A stretch of 10,650 nt of DNA, taken from NCBI GenBank assembly GCA_019241495.1, contig JAFAWZ010000074.1, positions 1-10,650 of the forward strand. Direction: 5' to 3'. Made by a program: the position numbers and the translations under genes. Shown piece by piece: positions 1 to 7,368 of the stretch (within the stretch, counting starts at the first letter, position 1; each line of letters opens with the position of its first letter). The notes under the pieces were generated by a model. The model was not told the DNA's origin and searched no databases. It was given only the letters and a program-made list of their open reading frames with translations. Source of the stretch: Acidimicrobiales bacterium. Lineage in GTDB: Bacteria; Actinomycetota; Acidimicrobiia; Acidimicrobiales; Palsa-688.

Positions 1-2057
1 GGGAGCTCGGTCGCGGAGATGATCGCGTAGTCGGCGAAGTTGGTCGTCAGCGGGTTCCCGTCCGGATCGTAGGAGAACTCCTCCAGCAGGGCCTGCGCCA
101 CTCCTTGGGCGACACCGCCGTGAACCTGTCCCTCAGCCAGCAACGGATTGAGTATCCGGCCCGCGTCGTCGACGGCGACGAACCGGACGAGCTTGGATTG
201 GCCCGTCTCCACATCGACCTCCACGACCGCCAAGTGGGCGCCGCTCGGGTACGACCCCGACGGCGACAGCTGGAAGTCGCCCACGGCGCTGAGCGGAGTC
301 GCCGCGGCTTGGGCCCGAGCCGCCACGTCCACCCAGCCGAGGCTCCGGCTCGGAGTGCCGGCGACATGAAGCCGTCCGTGCTCCTTGTCCAAAACGATGT
401 CCGCTTCAGCGGCCTCCAGTAGGTCGGCCGCGACCCGGCGGGCCTGCTCCACGACGTCACGGGCGGCCAGCCACACGTTGGTGCCACCGATCTGGGCCGA
501 GCGCGAGCCGCCGGTCAGCCCGCCCATCGGTACTACGTCGGTGTCTCCATACACGACCGTGATGTTCTCCATGGGAATACCGGTCTCATCCGAAACGAGC
601 ATCGCCCATGCAGTGGCGTGACCTTGGCCGTGGGGGAAGGTGCCGGTCATCACCTCGGCTCCCCCGTCCTCGGTGATGAGGACCCGGCCGTATTCACCGC
701 CCCCCTGGAGGGCGGTGACCTCTACATATACGGCCATCCCTATGCCGAGCTGGAACCGATCACGCCGCTCCCGGCGCTCCGCCTGCTCAGCGCGGAGCCG
801 ATCGTAGCCAGCCGCATCGAGAGCCAGGTCCATGGCTCGTTCGTATTGCCCGGAGTCGTAGACGGTTCCACCGGAAGTCGCGTAGGGAAAGACGTCGGGC
901 GGGACGAAGTTCCGCCGGCGCACGTCCGCCGGATCCATCCCGATCTCCCGGGCGAACATGTCAACAGCCCGTTCGATGGCTGCCGCGGCTTCTGGCCGGC
1001 CAGCCCCGCGGTACGCGACGACGGGAACGGTGTTGGTGATCACGCTCCGGGCCCGGCACGAGGTGGCCGGAATCCGGTACGTGCCGGGATGCATCATCTT
1101 GGTCAGCATGGGCAGGAAGGCGCCGATTCTCGGATACGCCCCGGCGTCGCCGACCACTTCCAAGTGATAGGCCAGGATACGCCCGTCCTTGGTCCCGCCG
1201 ATCGTGACCTCCTGTTGCTGGGCCCGGCCGTGGCCCAGGGCCAACATCGATTCGCTTCTCGTCTCTGTCCAGCGAACCGGACTGCCGGTGTGGCGAGCAA
1301 GAGCAGGCAACAAGAGCGTCTCCACTGCGATGAACGACTTGGCACCAAAGCCCCCGCCGACGTCGGGAGATACCACTCGGACCTGGTCTGGGTCCAAGCC
1401 GTAGAAGGACGCCAGGAACATCTTGATGGGATGGGGTCCCTGTGAGCTCGTCCACATCTCCAGACGGCCACCCTCGGTCCAGCGGCACGCTGAAGCCTGG
1501 ACCTCCATCGGGCAGGGGGCGACCCGCTGGTTCACCATCCTCTGCCGTACCACGACTTCGCACCCGGTGAAATCCACCGGCTCCTGGTCGAATTGGGCGC
1601 AGATGTTGGTTCCCGCCTCGGAGTGAACGATCGTCTCGTCGGCGAGCGCGGAGTCGAGCGTGATCACCGGGTCCATGGGGTCGAAGTCCACGATCACGGC
1701 TTCGGCCGCGTCGGCGCCCAACGCACGGCTGGTCGCGATCACGACTGCGATGGGCTCGCCGACATAACGGACGGTGGCTGCCGCGAGCAGGGATCGGGGC
1801 ATGTTCGTGGGCAGGACAGGGAAATCGACGGGCATGAGCCCGATATCGAGGTCGCCGGCTTGCAGTATCGCGACCACGCCTTCCATCTTCGAGGCGGCCG
1901 CCGTGTCCACAGACGCGATCCGGGCGTGAGCCATGGTCGAGCGGACGAAGGTGGCCCAGAGGCTCCCCTCCACTGCGACGTCGTCGACATAGGTCCCGCC
2001 GGCGGTCAACAGCCTCGGGTCTTCGGTCCGCGGAACACGGCTGCCAAACAGGCTCAT
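1..2057 (-). CDS. Molybdopterin-binding large subunit, xanthine dehydrogenase / form II CoxL family (3' end cut by window)
   Basis: This is the molybdenum-cofactor subunit of a xanthine dehydrogenase-family hydroxylase. Such enzymes hydroxylate aldehydes, N-heterocycles or similar substrates together with an FAD subunit and a 2Fe-2S subunit. I read 685 codons without a stop; the family is usually about 760-800 residues. The N-terminus (EDPRLLTAGGTYVDD, about 11-25) and RSTMAHARI are typical of the first domain. The cofactor-binding glycine motif GGGFGAK starts at G234. The loop AYRGAGR (348-354) is the form II type, not the AYXCSFR loop of true aerobic CO dehydrogenase, so CO oxidation is unlikely. 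GQGH and GDTD motifs follow in the second cofactor domain. The missing C-terminus should carry the catalytic glutamate (GVGEAG-type motif). The ATG at 2057 has a strong ribosome site (GGGGGAGGG, 2072-2064) about 6 bases upstream. The gene opens its transcription unit, divergent from the dehydrogenase at 2106. No small or medium subunit is visible; they could lie left of the window. Substrate unknown. Confidence 0.93.
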   Translation of the reverse strand, partial: MSLFGSRVPRTEDPRLLTAGGTYVDDVAVEGSLWATFVRSTMAHARIASVDTAAASKMEGVVAILQAGDLDIGLMPVDFPVLPTNMPRSLLAAATVRYVGEPIAVVIATSRALGADAAEAVIVDFDPMDPVITLDSALADETIVHSEAGTNICAQFDQEPVDFTGCEVVVRQRMVNQRVAPCPMEVQASACRWTEGGRLEMWTSSQGPHPIKMFLASFYGLDPDQVRVVSPDVGGGFGAKSFIAVETLLLPALARHTGSPVRWTETRSESMLALGHGRAQQQEVTIGGTKDGRILAYHLEVVGDAGAYPRIGAFLPMLTKMMHPGTYRIPATSCRARSVITNTVPVVAYRGAGRPEAAAAIERAVDMFAREIGMDPADVRRRNFVPPDVFPYATSGGTVYDSGQYERAMDLALDAAGYDRLRAEQAERRERRDRFQLGIGMAVYVEVTALQGGGEYGRVLITEDGGAEVMTGTFPHGQGHATAWAMLVSDETGIPMENITVVYGDTDVVPMGGLTGGSRSAQIGGTNVWLAARDVVEQARRVAADLLEAAEADIVLDKEHGRLHVAGTPSRSLGWVDVAARAQAAATPLSAVGDFQLSPSGSYPSGAHLAVVEVDVETGQSKLVRFVAVDDAGRILNPLLAEGQVHGGVAQGVAQALLEEFSYDPDGNPLTTNFADYAIISATEL

Positions 2058-2105
2058 CAGTTTCCCTCCCCCTTGCGTGCGACGGCCGGCCGGAGAAGCA
2101 TAGTC
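2058..2105. promoter_or_regulatory. Divergent intergenic region between the molybdenum hydroxylase and the dehydrogenase
   Basis: These 48 bases separate two divergent starts, so promoters for both genes must lie here or overlap the starts. On the minus strand a purine-rich Shine-Dalgarno (2072-2064) serves the hydroxylase. On the plus strand GGAGA (2092-2096) lies about 9-10 bases before the GTG at 2106. The middle is a GC palindromic stretch (GGCCGGCC type) that could form a hairpin. I see no convincing -10/-35 pair. The short gap suggests the two genes may be co-regulated. Confidence 0.4.
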
Positions 2106-3011
2106 GTGGTGAGCTCCGATCCAGCCCCTGTCCCCGCTGCTCCGAACGTCAAGGTCGGCTTCGTCGGTCTCGGGGCGATCGGCCTGCCGATGGCCGAGCG
2201 CCTCCTGGACTGCGGAGTCGATCTCGCCGTGTGGAACCGGACCATCGACAAAGCCGAACCGCTTCGAGCCCGCGGGGCTCGCGTTTCGGCCAGCCCGGCT
2301 GAGCTATGTGACGCGGTCGAGGTGGTGGTGAGTTGCCTGCACGGGCCTCCATCCGACCGTGCCGTCTTCTTGGGGGCCGACGGTCTGCTGTCGGTCGACA
2401 TTGAAGGCAAGTTGTTCATCAACACCTCTACCAATGGCCCGGACTGCGCCCGCGAGCTGGCCCGAGAGACGGAACGACGGGGCGGGCAGTATCTCGACAG
2501 CCCGATTCTCGGTGCGGGACCGCCGTCGGCCGCAGCTGGCCGCCTGCTCTTCCCAGCCAGCGGGAGCGCCGAGGTGGTGGCCCGCGCCATCGCGGTGCTG
2601 CGATGCCTGGCCACGAGCATCGAGCACGTTGGTGCCGTCGGAATGGGCCAGATCGTGAAGCTGGCCAACAACATGCAGGTCGCGGTGGGCGCCGCGTCAT
2701 TGGCGCAGTCGATCCGTTTCGCCGTCGGCGCGGGTGCTGATCCCGAGGGTATCGGCCGGATCCTCCCTCTCAGCTCCTCGCACTCGAGAGTCATGGATAT
2801 GTGGCTCCAACCGATGCTCCAGCACACCCACGGTGCGGGTGGCAGTCTCACGACCCTGAAGAAGGACGTCGATCTCGCCATCGCGTCCGCGGCGGCGGTC
2901 GGCGAGAGCGCGACAGTGGCGGTAGCGGCCAGCCGGCTGTTCGCCGATGCAGTCACCCAAGGCTGGGGTGATCGTGCCGTCCAGGCTCTGATCGAGGCCC
3001 GCCCGGAGTGA
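2106..3011 (+). CDS. NAD(P)-dependent oxidoreductase, 3-hydroxyisobutyrate / 6-phosphogluconate dehydrogenase family
   Basis: This is a beta-hydroxyacid dehydrogenase-type enzyme of 301 residues, the usual full length. It would oxidise a 3-hydroxy acid (or reduce the semialdehyde) with NAD(P) in the cytosol. The Rossmann fold begins with VGFVGLGAIGLPM, whose dinucleotide motif is G21-x-G23-x-x-G26, followed by VWNRT at the end of the second strand. The catalytic-lysine signature GQIVKLANN places the lysine at K185. LKKDVDLA near the C-terminus is also typical. The substrate loop reads DSPILGAGPPSAAAGRL (131-147), not the common DAPVSGG form, so the substrate is not predictable. I chose GTG 2106 because GGAGA lies at 2092-2096 and homology begins soon after; GTG 2109 is equally readable. 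The open frame extends further upstream, but that part is antisense to the neighbouring gene. The divergent hydroxylase suggests a shared catabolic role, by inference only. Confidence 0.9.
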   Translation: MVSSDPAPVPAAPNVKVGFVGLGAIGLPMAERLLDCGVDLAVWNRTIDKAEPLRARGARVSASPAELCDAVEVVVSCLHGPPSDRAVFLGADGLLSVDIEGKLFINTSTNGPDCARELARETERRGGQYLDSPILGAGPPSAAAGRLLFPASGSAEVVARAIAVLRCLATSIEHVGAVGMGQIVKLANNMQVAVGAASLAQSIRFAVGAGADPEGIGRILPLSSSHSRVMDMWLQPMLQHTHGAGGSLTTLKKDVDLAIASAAAVGESATVAVAASRLFADAVTQGWGDRAVQALIEARPE

Positions 3012-3019
3012 GGGGGGCA

Positions 3020-3038
3020 GCCCGGATCTAGGTCGGGC
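3020..3038. terminator. Possible short bidirectional terminator hairpin between convergent genes
   Basis: GCCCG (3020-3024) and CGGGC (3034-3038) form a 5-bp stem around a 9-base loop. The loop includes the stop codon of the leftward diguanylate cyclase gene (3030-3028). The position, between two convergent genes with 16 bases between them, is right for a terminator. There is no T tract on either strand and the stem is short, so this is weak evidence in GC-rich DNA. Confidence 0.25.
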
Positions 3039-4356
3039 CGGCCAGGGGCGCGCTGTCAGTCGGCATGACGGCGTCGACGAGAGGATCGTCGGACGGGCGC
3101 AACTGGACGTGTACCCGATCTCGGCCCGCCCGTTTGGCGACGAAGAGCGCCGCGTCGGCTCTGCGGAGAACGCTGGCGAAGTCCTCTTTGGGCTCTGCTT
3201 CGACGAGGCCGAAGCTGGCCGTGAAGGGAGGCACTCCTGCCTCGCGGATGGCGACCGCTAGCTGGCCCCGTACCCTTTCGAGCGCCCAGTTGGCATCATC
3301 GGGACCGCAGCCTGGGAAGACGATGACGAACTCCTCGCCTCCGTAGCGCGACGGTATGTCCTGGGGCCGAACACAGCCCTTCAGAGTCTCCGCAAACAGG
3401 CGCAGCGCCCGATCGCCCGTCTCGTGCCCGTAGGTATCGTTGAGCATCTTGAAGTGGTCGAGGTCGCACATGACGACGGTCGTCACCTGATCGGGACGTC
3501 GGCGACGACGGAATTCGTTCTCCAGGGCCCGCCGGTTGAGCAGCCCCGTCAGACCGTCGGTGCTGGCCTGCAGCTGCGTTTCGGCCATGATCCGCAGCAC
3601 CCCGAGGCGGCTGCCGGAATTGTTGGCAATCACCTGCAGGCGTTCCACCGTGGCGTCCTCCAGGATCTCACCGACCGGACCGACGGTGTGAATGACCCCG
3701 ACAGTGCGGCCCATCATGGCGACCGGGACACAAACGCCAGAGCAGCGACCATTCGCCCGGTCTCGCATCTTCGGGCACGCATTGACGGCTTCGCTGTCAT
3801 TGAACTGATGGGCACGTGCGCGCCGCGCCGCCGGGCACTCCTGCGGCGAACCGACCGGGCATCCCGGGGCCTCCCCGTCGGGCGACGAGGTTGCCATACG
3901 GGTCAGGTGGGCATGACTGTTGTCTGCCAGCAGAAGCTCGACGCTGCGGTCCGGAAGAACGGCGCGCAAGGCCCGTTCGGCGACCGACAGGGCCTCGGTC
4001 TCGTCCTCCGCCATCTCGAACGCATCGGCTACCTGGGCCTCGAAGTCCCGGCGTCGTGATTCGTCGTTGAGGCGCGCCTGGCGAGCGTCGGCAACCGCGT
4101 CGCTGGCTCCGACGACGCGCTGCGTCTTGTGCAGCAGATAGAGGCATCCGGGTGCGCACAGAGCCAGACCGATGGCCCCGCTGAGGAGGCTGAGCCAGGG
4201 CTGGTGCGACGCGACCAGGAGCGAGGCCACCAGGGACGAGACGGTGGCCACGACCATGAACTGGGCCATGACCATGAACAAGCTCGAGCGCGCCGCATCT
4301 TGCACGGCACCCCGTGCCTCTGAGATCTCGTTTTCCGCTCCTGTGCGAGCCATCAT
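3028..4356 (-). CDS. Membrane-anchored GAF-GGDEF diguanylate cyclase
   Basis: The protein makes cyclic di-GMP from two GTP and probably sits in the cytoplasmic membrane with its sensor and catalytic domains in the cytosol (442 residues). Two hydrophobic segments (about 27-49 and 54-75) form a hairpin anchor. A charged linker follows, then a GAF-like domain (about 105-255), then GGDEF (about 264-418). The catalytic signature is RYGGEEF with GGEEF at 339-343; the metal-binding DLDHFK starts at D298. R330-x-x-D333 lies exactly five residues before GGEEF, the classic inhibitory I-site, so product inhibition is expected. The GAF domain carries five cysteines (C166, C174, C194, C205, C209), which may form a metal or redox site. 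Start: two adjacent ATGs (4356 and 4353) follow AAGGAA (4366-4361); spacing suits either. An upstream in-frame ATG at 4416 lacks a better ribosome site. The gene stands alone, divergent from the amidohydrolase. No EAL domain is present. Confidence 0.92.
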   Translation of the reverse strand: MMARTGAENEISEARGAVQDAARSSLFMVMAQFMVVATVSSLVASLLVASHQPWLSLLSGAIGLALCAPGCLYLLHKTQRVVGASDAVADARQARLNDESRRRDFEAQVADAFEMAEDETEALSVAERALRAVLPDRSVELLLADNSHAHLTRMATSSPDGEAPGCPVGSPQECPAARRARAHQFNDSEAVNACPKMRDRANGRCSGVCVPVAMMGRTVGVIHTVGPVGEILEDATVERLQVIANNSGSRLGVLRIMAETQLQASTDGLTGLLNRRALENEFRRRRRPDQVTTVVMCDLDHFKMLNDTYGHETGDRALRLFAETLKGCVRPQDIPSRYGGEEFVIVFPGCGPDDANWALERVRGQLAVAIREAGVPPFTASFGLVEAEPKEDFASVLRRADAALFVAKRAGRDRVHVQLRPSDDPLVDAVMPTDSAPLAGPT

Positions 4357-4445
4357 GTCATTCCTTGTAATGTCGGTGCCCCAGAGGGCAGCAACCCGAC
4401 ACCCGAAGATCGGCACATCGGCTCCCCAGCTTTACGGCCGGCCCC

Positions 4446-4474
4446 TTGGGAGTCCGGCTGTCCCCTGATAGATT
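4446..4474 (+). promoter_or_regulatory. Candidate sigma70-type promoter for the amidohydrolase-exporter unit
   Basis: TTGGGA (4446-4451) and TAGATT (4469-4474) are separated by 17 bases and match the housekeeping consensus at 4 of 6 positions each. A start site near 4481 would give a leader of about 25 bases before the ATG at 4507, with AGGGGG (4491-4496) as ribosome site. The rest of the 150-bp gap (4357-4506) holds the upstream region of the diguanylate cyclase gene, for which I see no clear promoter, and an ATCGGC direct repeat (4409-4414, 4417-4422). Confidence 0.35.
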
Positions 4475-4506
4475 GGGTCGCGACGATCACAGGGGGTTGA
4501 GATCCG

Positions 4507-5718
4507 ATGACGACGATAGAACGGCGCGCCACTTTTCTTCCGGAGCCGCCCATGGCCGAGGCGGGCTACACGCTGATTTCCGTCGACGATCATCTGATCG
4601 AGCCGCCCGAGCTCTTCGAAGGCCGCATGCCGGCCGCCTTGGCCGACGAGACGCCACGCGTCATCGAGCTCGAAGACGGCGCCCAGGGGTGGCTGGTGGA
4701 GGGGGAGGTGCAACCGAGCCCCGGTCTGAACGCCGTGGCCGGTCGTCCGCCCGGGGAATGGCGTTACGACCCGACGCGCTTCGACGAGATGCGTCCCGGC
4801 TGCTATCGCATCGAGGATCGCCTACACGACATGGATCTGGCCGGCGTCTACGCGTCGGTGTGCTTCCCCTCGTACCTGGCCGGGTTCGGCGGTGCCAACT
4901 TCAACCGGTTCGCCAACCGCGATCTGGGCCTGGCTTGCATGCGGGCCTGGAACGATTTCCACATCGACGTGTGGGCCGGGCTCGCGCCCGAGCGCATCGT
5001 CCCTCTCCAAGTAACCTGGTTCCACGATCCCGACCTGGCCGCTCGCGAGATCGAACGCAACGCAGCTCGGGGCTTCCGTGCGGTGTCGTTCCCGGAGCTG
5101 CCCGACGAGCTGCCCGGCATACCCGGCCTCATGAGTAGACACTGGGACCCGATCTTCCGGGCCTGTGAAGAGACCGAGACCGTGGTGTGCCTGCACACCG
5201 GATCGGCGAGCTATGTGCTCGGGGGCGGTCCGGGGTGGCCGGTCGACCTCCCGACCTCACTGTTCCCCGCCAACGCTCTGTTGGCGTCAGCCCGATTCCT
5301 CTGGTCCGGGGTGCCGAGCCGGTTCCCGAAGATCAAGATCGCCTTGTCCGAAGGTGGGATTGGTTGGGTGCCTATGTACCTCGACCGGCTGGAGTACATG
5401 GAGTCCCACGCGGGCCAGGCCATGCACGGATGGGATGATCACGAGTTGAGCCCGGTCGAGGTGTTCCGCCGGAACTTCTGGTTCTGCACGCTGGAGGATC
5501 CTTCGACCCTCAAGCTGCGTGATCGCATCGGTGTCGATCGCATCATGATGGAAGTGGATTACCCCCACTCGGACACTACGTGGCCGAAGTCCCAGCAGTC
5601 ACTGGCCAGGCTGCTCGGCGCCATATCCGAGGAGGATGCACGCCGCATCGCCTACGCCAACGCCGCTGAGCTCTTCCGCCATCGCCTTCCAACCGATCCC
5701 AAGGTTCCCGCCCGGTGA
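4507..5718 (+). CDS. Amidohydrolase family 2 (TIM-barrel) metal-dependent hydrolase
   Basis: This is a cytosolic hydrolase or decarboxylase of the amidohydrolase-2 / ACMSD-like superfamily, 403 residues, apparently complete. The first-strand metal motif is VDDHLIEPPELF; the usual H-x-H is D27-x-H29 here, as in a large group of uncharacterised actinobacterial members. Other expected barrel positions are HWDPIF (212-217), CLHTGS with H230, SEGGIGW with E282, and VDYPHSDTTWP with D351 and H354. D351 is the likely catalytic or metal-binding aspartate near the C-terminus. The ATG at 4507 has AGGGGG ten bases upstream. A second in-frame ATG at 4552 has GGAG six bases upstream, but the FLPEPP segment between them resembles what I recall of relatives, so I keep the longer start. 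It lies 61 bases before the MFS exporter on the same strand, a likely operon. Substrate unknown; members of this superfamily act on aromatic or cyclic acids among others. Confidence 0.88.
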   Translation: MTTIERRATFLPEPPMAEAGYTLISVDDHLIEPPELFEGRMPAALADETPRVIELEDGAQGWLVEGEVQPSPGLNAVAGRPPGEWRYDPTRFDEMRPGCYRIEDRLHDMDLAGVYASVCFPSYLAGFGGANFNRFANRDLGLACMRAWNDFHIDVWAGLAPERIVPLQVTWFHDPDLAAREIERNAARGFRAVSFPELPDELPGIPGLMSRHWDPIFRACEETETVVCLHTGSASYVLGGGPGWPVDLPTSLFPANALLASARFLWSGVPSRFPKIKIALSEGGIGWVPMYLDRLEYMESHAGQAMHGWDDHELSPVEVFRRNFWFCTLEDPSTLKLRDRIGVDRIMMEVDYPHSDTTWPKSQQSLARLLGAISEEDARRIAYANAAELFRHRLPTDPKVPAR

Positions 5719-5748
5719 TCTCGGCCGACTGAGCCTGACCTCTTCTGA

Positions 5749-5768
5749 AGGGCCGTGTAACGGGCCCT
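5749..5768 (+). other. Small inverted repeat in the hydrolase-exporter gap
   Basis: AGGGCC (5749-5754) and GGCCCT (5763-5768) are perfect inverted repeats around an 8-base loop, just upstream of the ribosome site (AGGG, 5769-5772) of the exporter gene. There is no T tract, so this is not a strong terminator. It could be an attenuating hairpin, a regulator site or chance in GC-rich DNA. The gap otherwise (5719-5779) shows nothing clear. Confidence 0.25.
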
Positions 5769-5779
5769 AGGGTCTGATC

Positions 5780-7228
5780 ATGCAGTATTCGTCCGCCGCC
5801 GGCCGTTGGGTGGTCGTCGCCACCGCCCTGGGATCCGGAATGGCGGCCATTGACGCCACGGTCGTAGGGATCGCGCTCCCCAGCATTGGCCGGGACCTTC
5901 ACGCCTCGGTCGACTCCTTGCAGTGGGTCGTGTCCGGCTACACCCTTACGCTCGGCGCGTTCCTCATCCCGAGCGGCACCCTCGCCGACCGTTTCGGACG
6001 GCGAGCGCTGTTCAACATCGGTGTGGTCTGGTTCGCGGGCGCCTCGGCGTTGTGCGCCGTTGCGCCCAACACGACCGTTCTCATCGCGACCCGCGTCGTG
6101 CAAGGTGTGGGCGCGGCGTTGCTGACACCCGCCAGCCTGGCCATCATCCAAGCGTCGTTCGATGACGAAAGCCGGGGCCGGGCGGTGGGAGCCTGGTCCG
6201 CCTTGGGGGGTGTCGCCACCGCGGCCGGGCCCCTGGTAGGCGGCTACCTCATCGCCGCCGCCACCTGGCGGTGGATCTTCGTGATAAACGTCCCGATTGG
6301 TGCGGCTGTCCTTTTGATCTCGAGCCGCCACATGCCCGAGTCGCGGGACGCGACCGCCGTCGGGCGTGTCGACGTGAGCGGCGCGGTGTTCGCGGTGGCT
6401 GCGTTGACCGGCATCACCTACGGCCTGATCGAGGGCCCCGCTATCGGCTGGGATCGCAACGGCGTGGTGATGATGCTGGCCCTGGGCGCCATCGGGGCGG
6501 CTGCCTTCCTCATCGCCGAACGACGGACGGCCCACCCCATGCTGCCCCTGTCAGTTTTCGGTGAACGCCAATTCACGGTGACGAACGGGGTGACGTTCAT
6601 CATCTATGCCGCGTTGGGTGGGGCGTTGTTCCTCTTTCCCGTGGAGCTGCAGGTCGTCGGGCGCTACACGCCCTTCGAATCAGGTGTGTCGCTGCTGCCA
6701 CTGACCGTCGTGATGTTGCTGCTGTCGGCTAGGTCCGGCCGGCTGGCGTCCCGAATCGGGCCGCGGCTTCAGATGTCGGTCGGGCCGGTGGTGGTCGCCG
6801 CCGGCCTGGCCCTGCTTACCCGGGCCACGACTGATCGATCGTACGCCTCGGGAGTCCTGCCGGCCGTGCTGGTCTTCGGGCTCGGTCTCGCGATCACCGT
6901 GGCCCCTCTCACCGCTACCGCCTTAGGAGCGCTCAGCTCGGACCACGCCGGCCTGGCATCCGCAGTGAACAACGACGTGGCCCGCATCGGTGGCCTACTG
7001 GCGGTCGCCTCCTTCCCCGCCATCGCCGGGATAGTCGGGAGCAACTACCTGAACCCGGCCGTGGTCGGCCGCGGCTTTCGCACCGACGCCTTCATCGCGG
7101 CCGGATGTTGCGCGCTCGCCGGAATGATCGCCGCAGTCGGCATCCGCAACCCGAGACGGGCCGAACCGGTTGCGCCGTGCCTCCACTGCCCTCTCGACGC
7201 CACTCCGCTGGGTAGCCGGGCCGGCTGA
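5780..7228 (+). CDS. MFS transporter, DHA2 (EmrB/QacA) drug:H+ antiporter family
   Basis: This is an inner-membrane proton antiporter that exports small organic molecules. At 482 residues it matches the 14-helix DHA2 group, and hydrophobic segments run along the whole length. Family motifs are present. D25-ATVVGIALPSI in helix 1 is motif D1. GTLADRFGRR (66-75) is motif A. RVVQGVGAAL (105 on) is motif B. AAGPLVGG ending at G155 is antiporter motif C. WRWIFVINVPIG follows, as usual for EmrB-type proteins. The short cytosolic tail contains C467-L-H-C470, which I cannot explain. The ATG at 5780 has AGGG seven bases upstream. It follows the amidohydrolase by 61 bases, so it may export the product or a toxic substrate of that enzyme; this is inference. 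No TetR-type regulator, a frequent partner of DHA2 pumps, is nearby. It ends convergent with the acyl-CoA ligase, with the MITE-like element between them. Confidence 0.92.
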   Translation: MQYSSAAGRWVVVATALGSGMAAIDATVVGIALPSIGRDLHASVDSLQWVVSGYTLTLGAFLIPSGTLADRFGRRALFNIGVVWFAGASALCAVAPNTTVLIATRVVQGVGAALLTPASLAIIQASFDDESRGRAVGAWSALGGVATAAGPLVGGYLIAAATWRWIFVINVPIGAAVLLISSRHMPESRDATAVGRVDVSGAVFAVAALTGITYGLIEGPAIGWDRNGVVMMLALGAIGAAAFLIAERRTAHPMLPLSVFGERQFTVTNGVTFIIYAALGGALFLFPVELQVVGRYTPFESGVSLLPLTVVMLLLSARSGRLASRIGPRLQMSVGPVVVAAGLALLTRATTDRSYASGVLPAVLVFGLGLAITVAPLTATALGALSSDHAGLASAVNNDVARIGGLLAVASFPAIAGIVGSNYLNPAVVGRGFRTDAFIAAGCCALAGMIAAVGIRNPRRAEPVAPCLHCPLDATPLGSRAG

Positions 7229-7270
7229 AAGGACCCGTATCTTCGTATACACAGGCACGCTCGTCTCTAA

Positions 7271-7315
7271 GTGCCCGCCACAGGATTGAGTAAACGAAGA
7301 GGAGACGGCGGCACT
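7271..7315 (+). repeat. Left terminal inverted repeat of the MITE-like element
   Basis: Left 45-bp arm. Its outermost 15 bases and the inner blocks CGAAGAGGAG and CGGCGGCACT match the right arm almost exactly. Seven of the eight mismatches lie at position 2 and in the middle (positions 16-23); one lies at position 35. Confidence 0.6.
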
Positions 7316-7368
7316 GTTCTTTCGACCGAAATCTCATGATAGGGCTCACTAAAACCTGGCAAATCGCA

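Noticed and set aside
348..354. Aerobic CO dehydrogenase (coxL) assignment for the first gene, by residue numbers 348-354 of the protein
   Set aside because: The active-site loop is AYRGAGR, not the cysteine-containing AYXCSFR loop of form I CODH, so I do not use the coxL symbol.
618..1445. A 275-codon plus-strand open frame
   Set aside because: Antisense to the molybdenum hydroxylase, whose minus-strand translation is continuous and motif-rich throughout.
1593..2105. Upstream extension of the dehydrogenase frame (to 472 residues)
   Set aside because: This part is antisense to the hydroxylase N-terminus and has no homology to the family; the Rossmann fold begins just after 2106.
2057..2956. 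A 299-codon minus-strand open frame
   Set aside because: Antisense to the dehydrogenase, low-complexity Ala/Arg/Pro/Ser translation, no domain.
4357..4416. 20-residue N-terminal extension of the diguanylate cyclase from ATG 4416
   Set aside because: The AAGGAA ribosome site at 4366-4361 fits the ATG pair at 4356/4353, and the extension adds no recognisable feature.
5576..6535. A 319-codon minus-strand open frame
   Set aside because: Antisense to the exporter, with a polar Gly/Arg/Asp-rich translation typical of a shadow frame.
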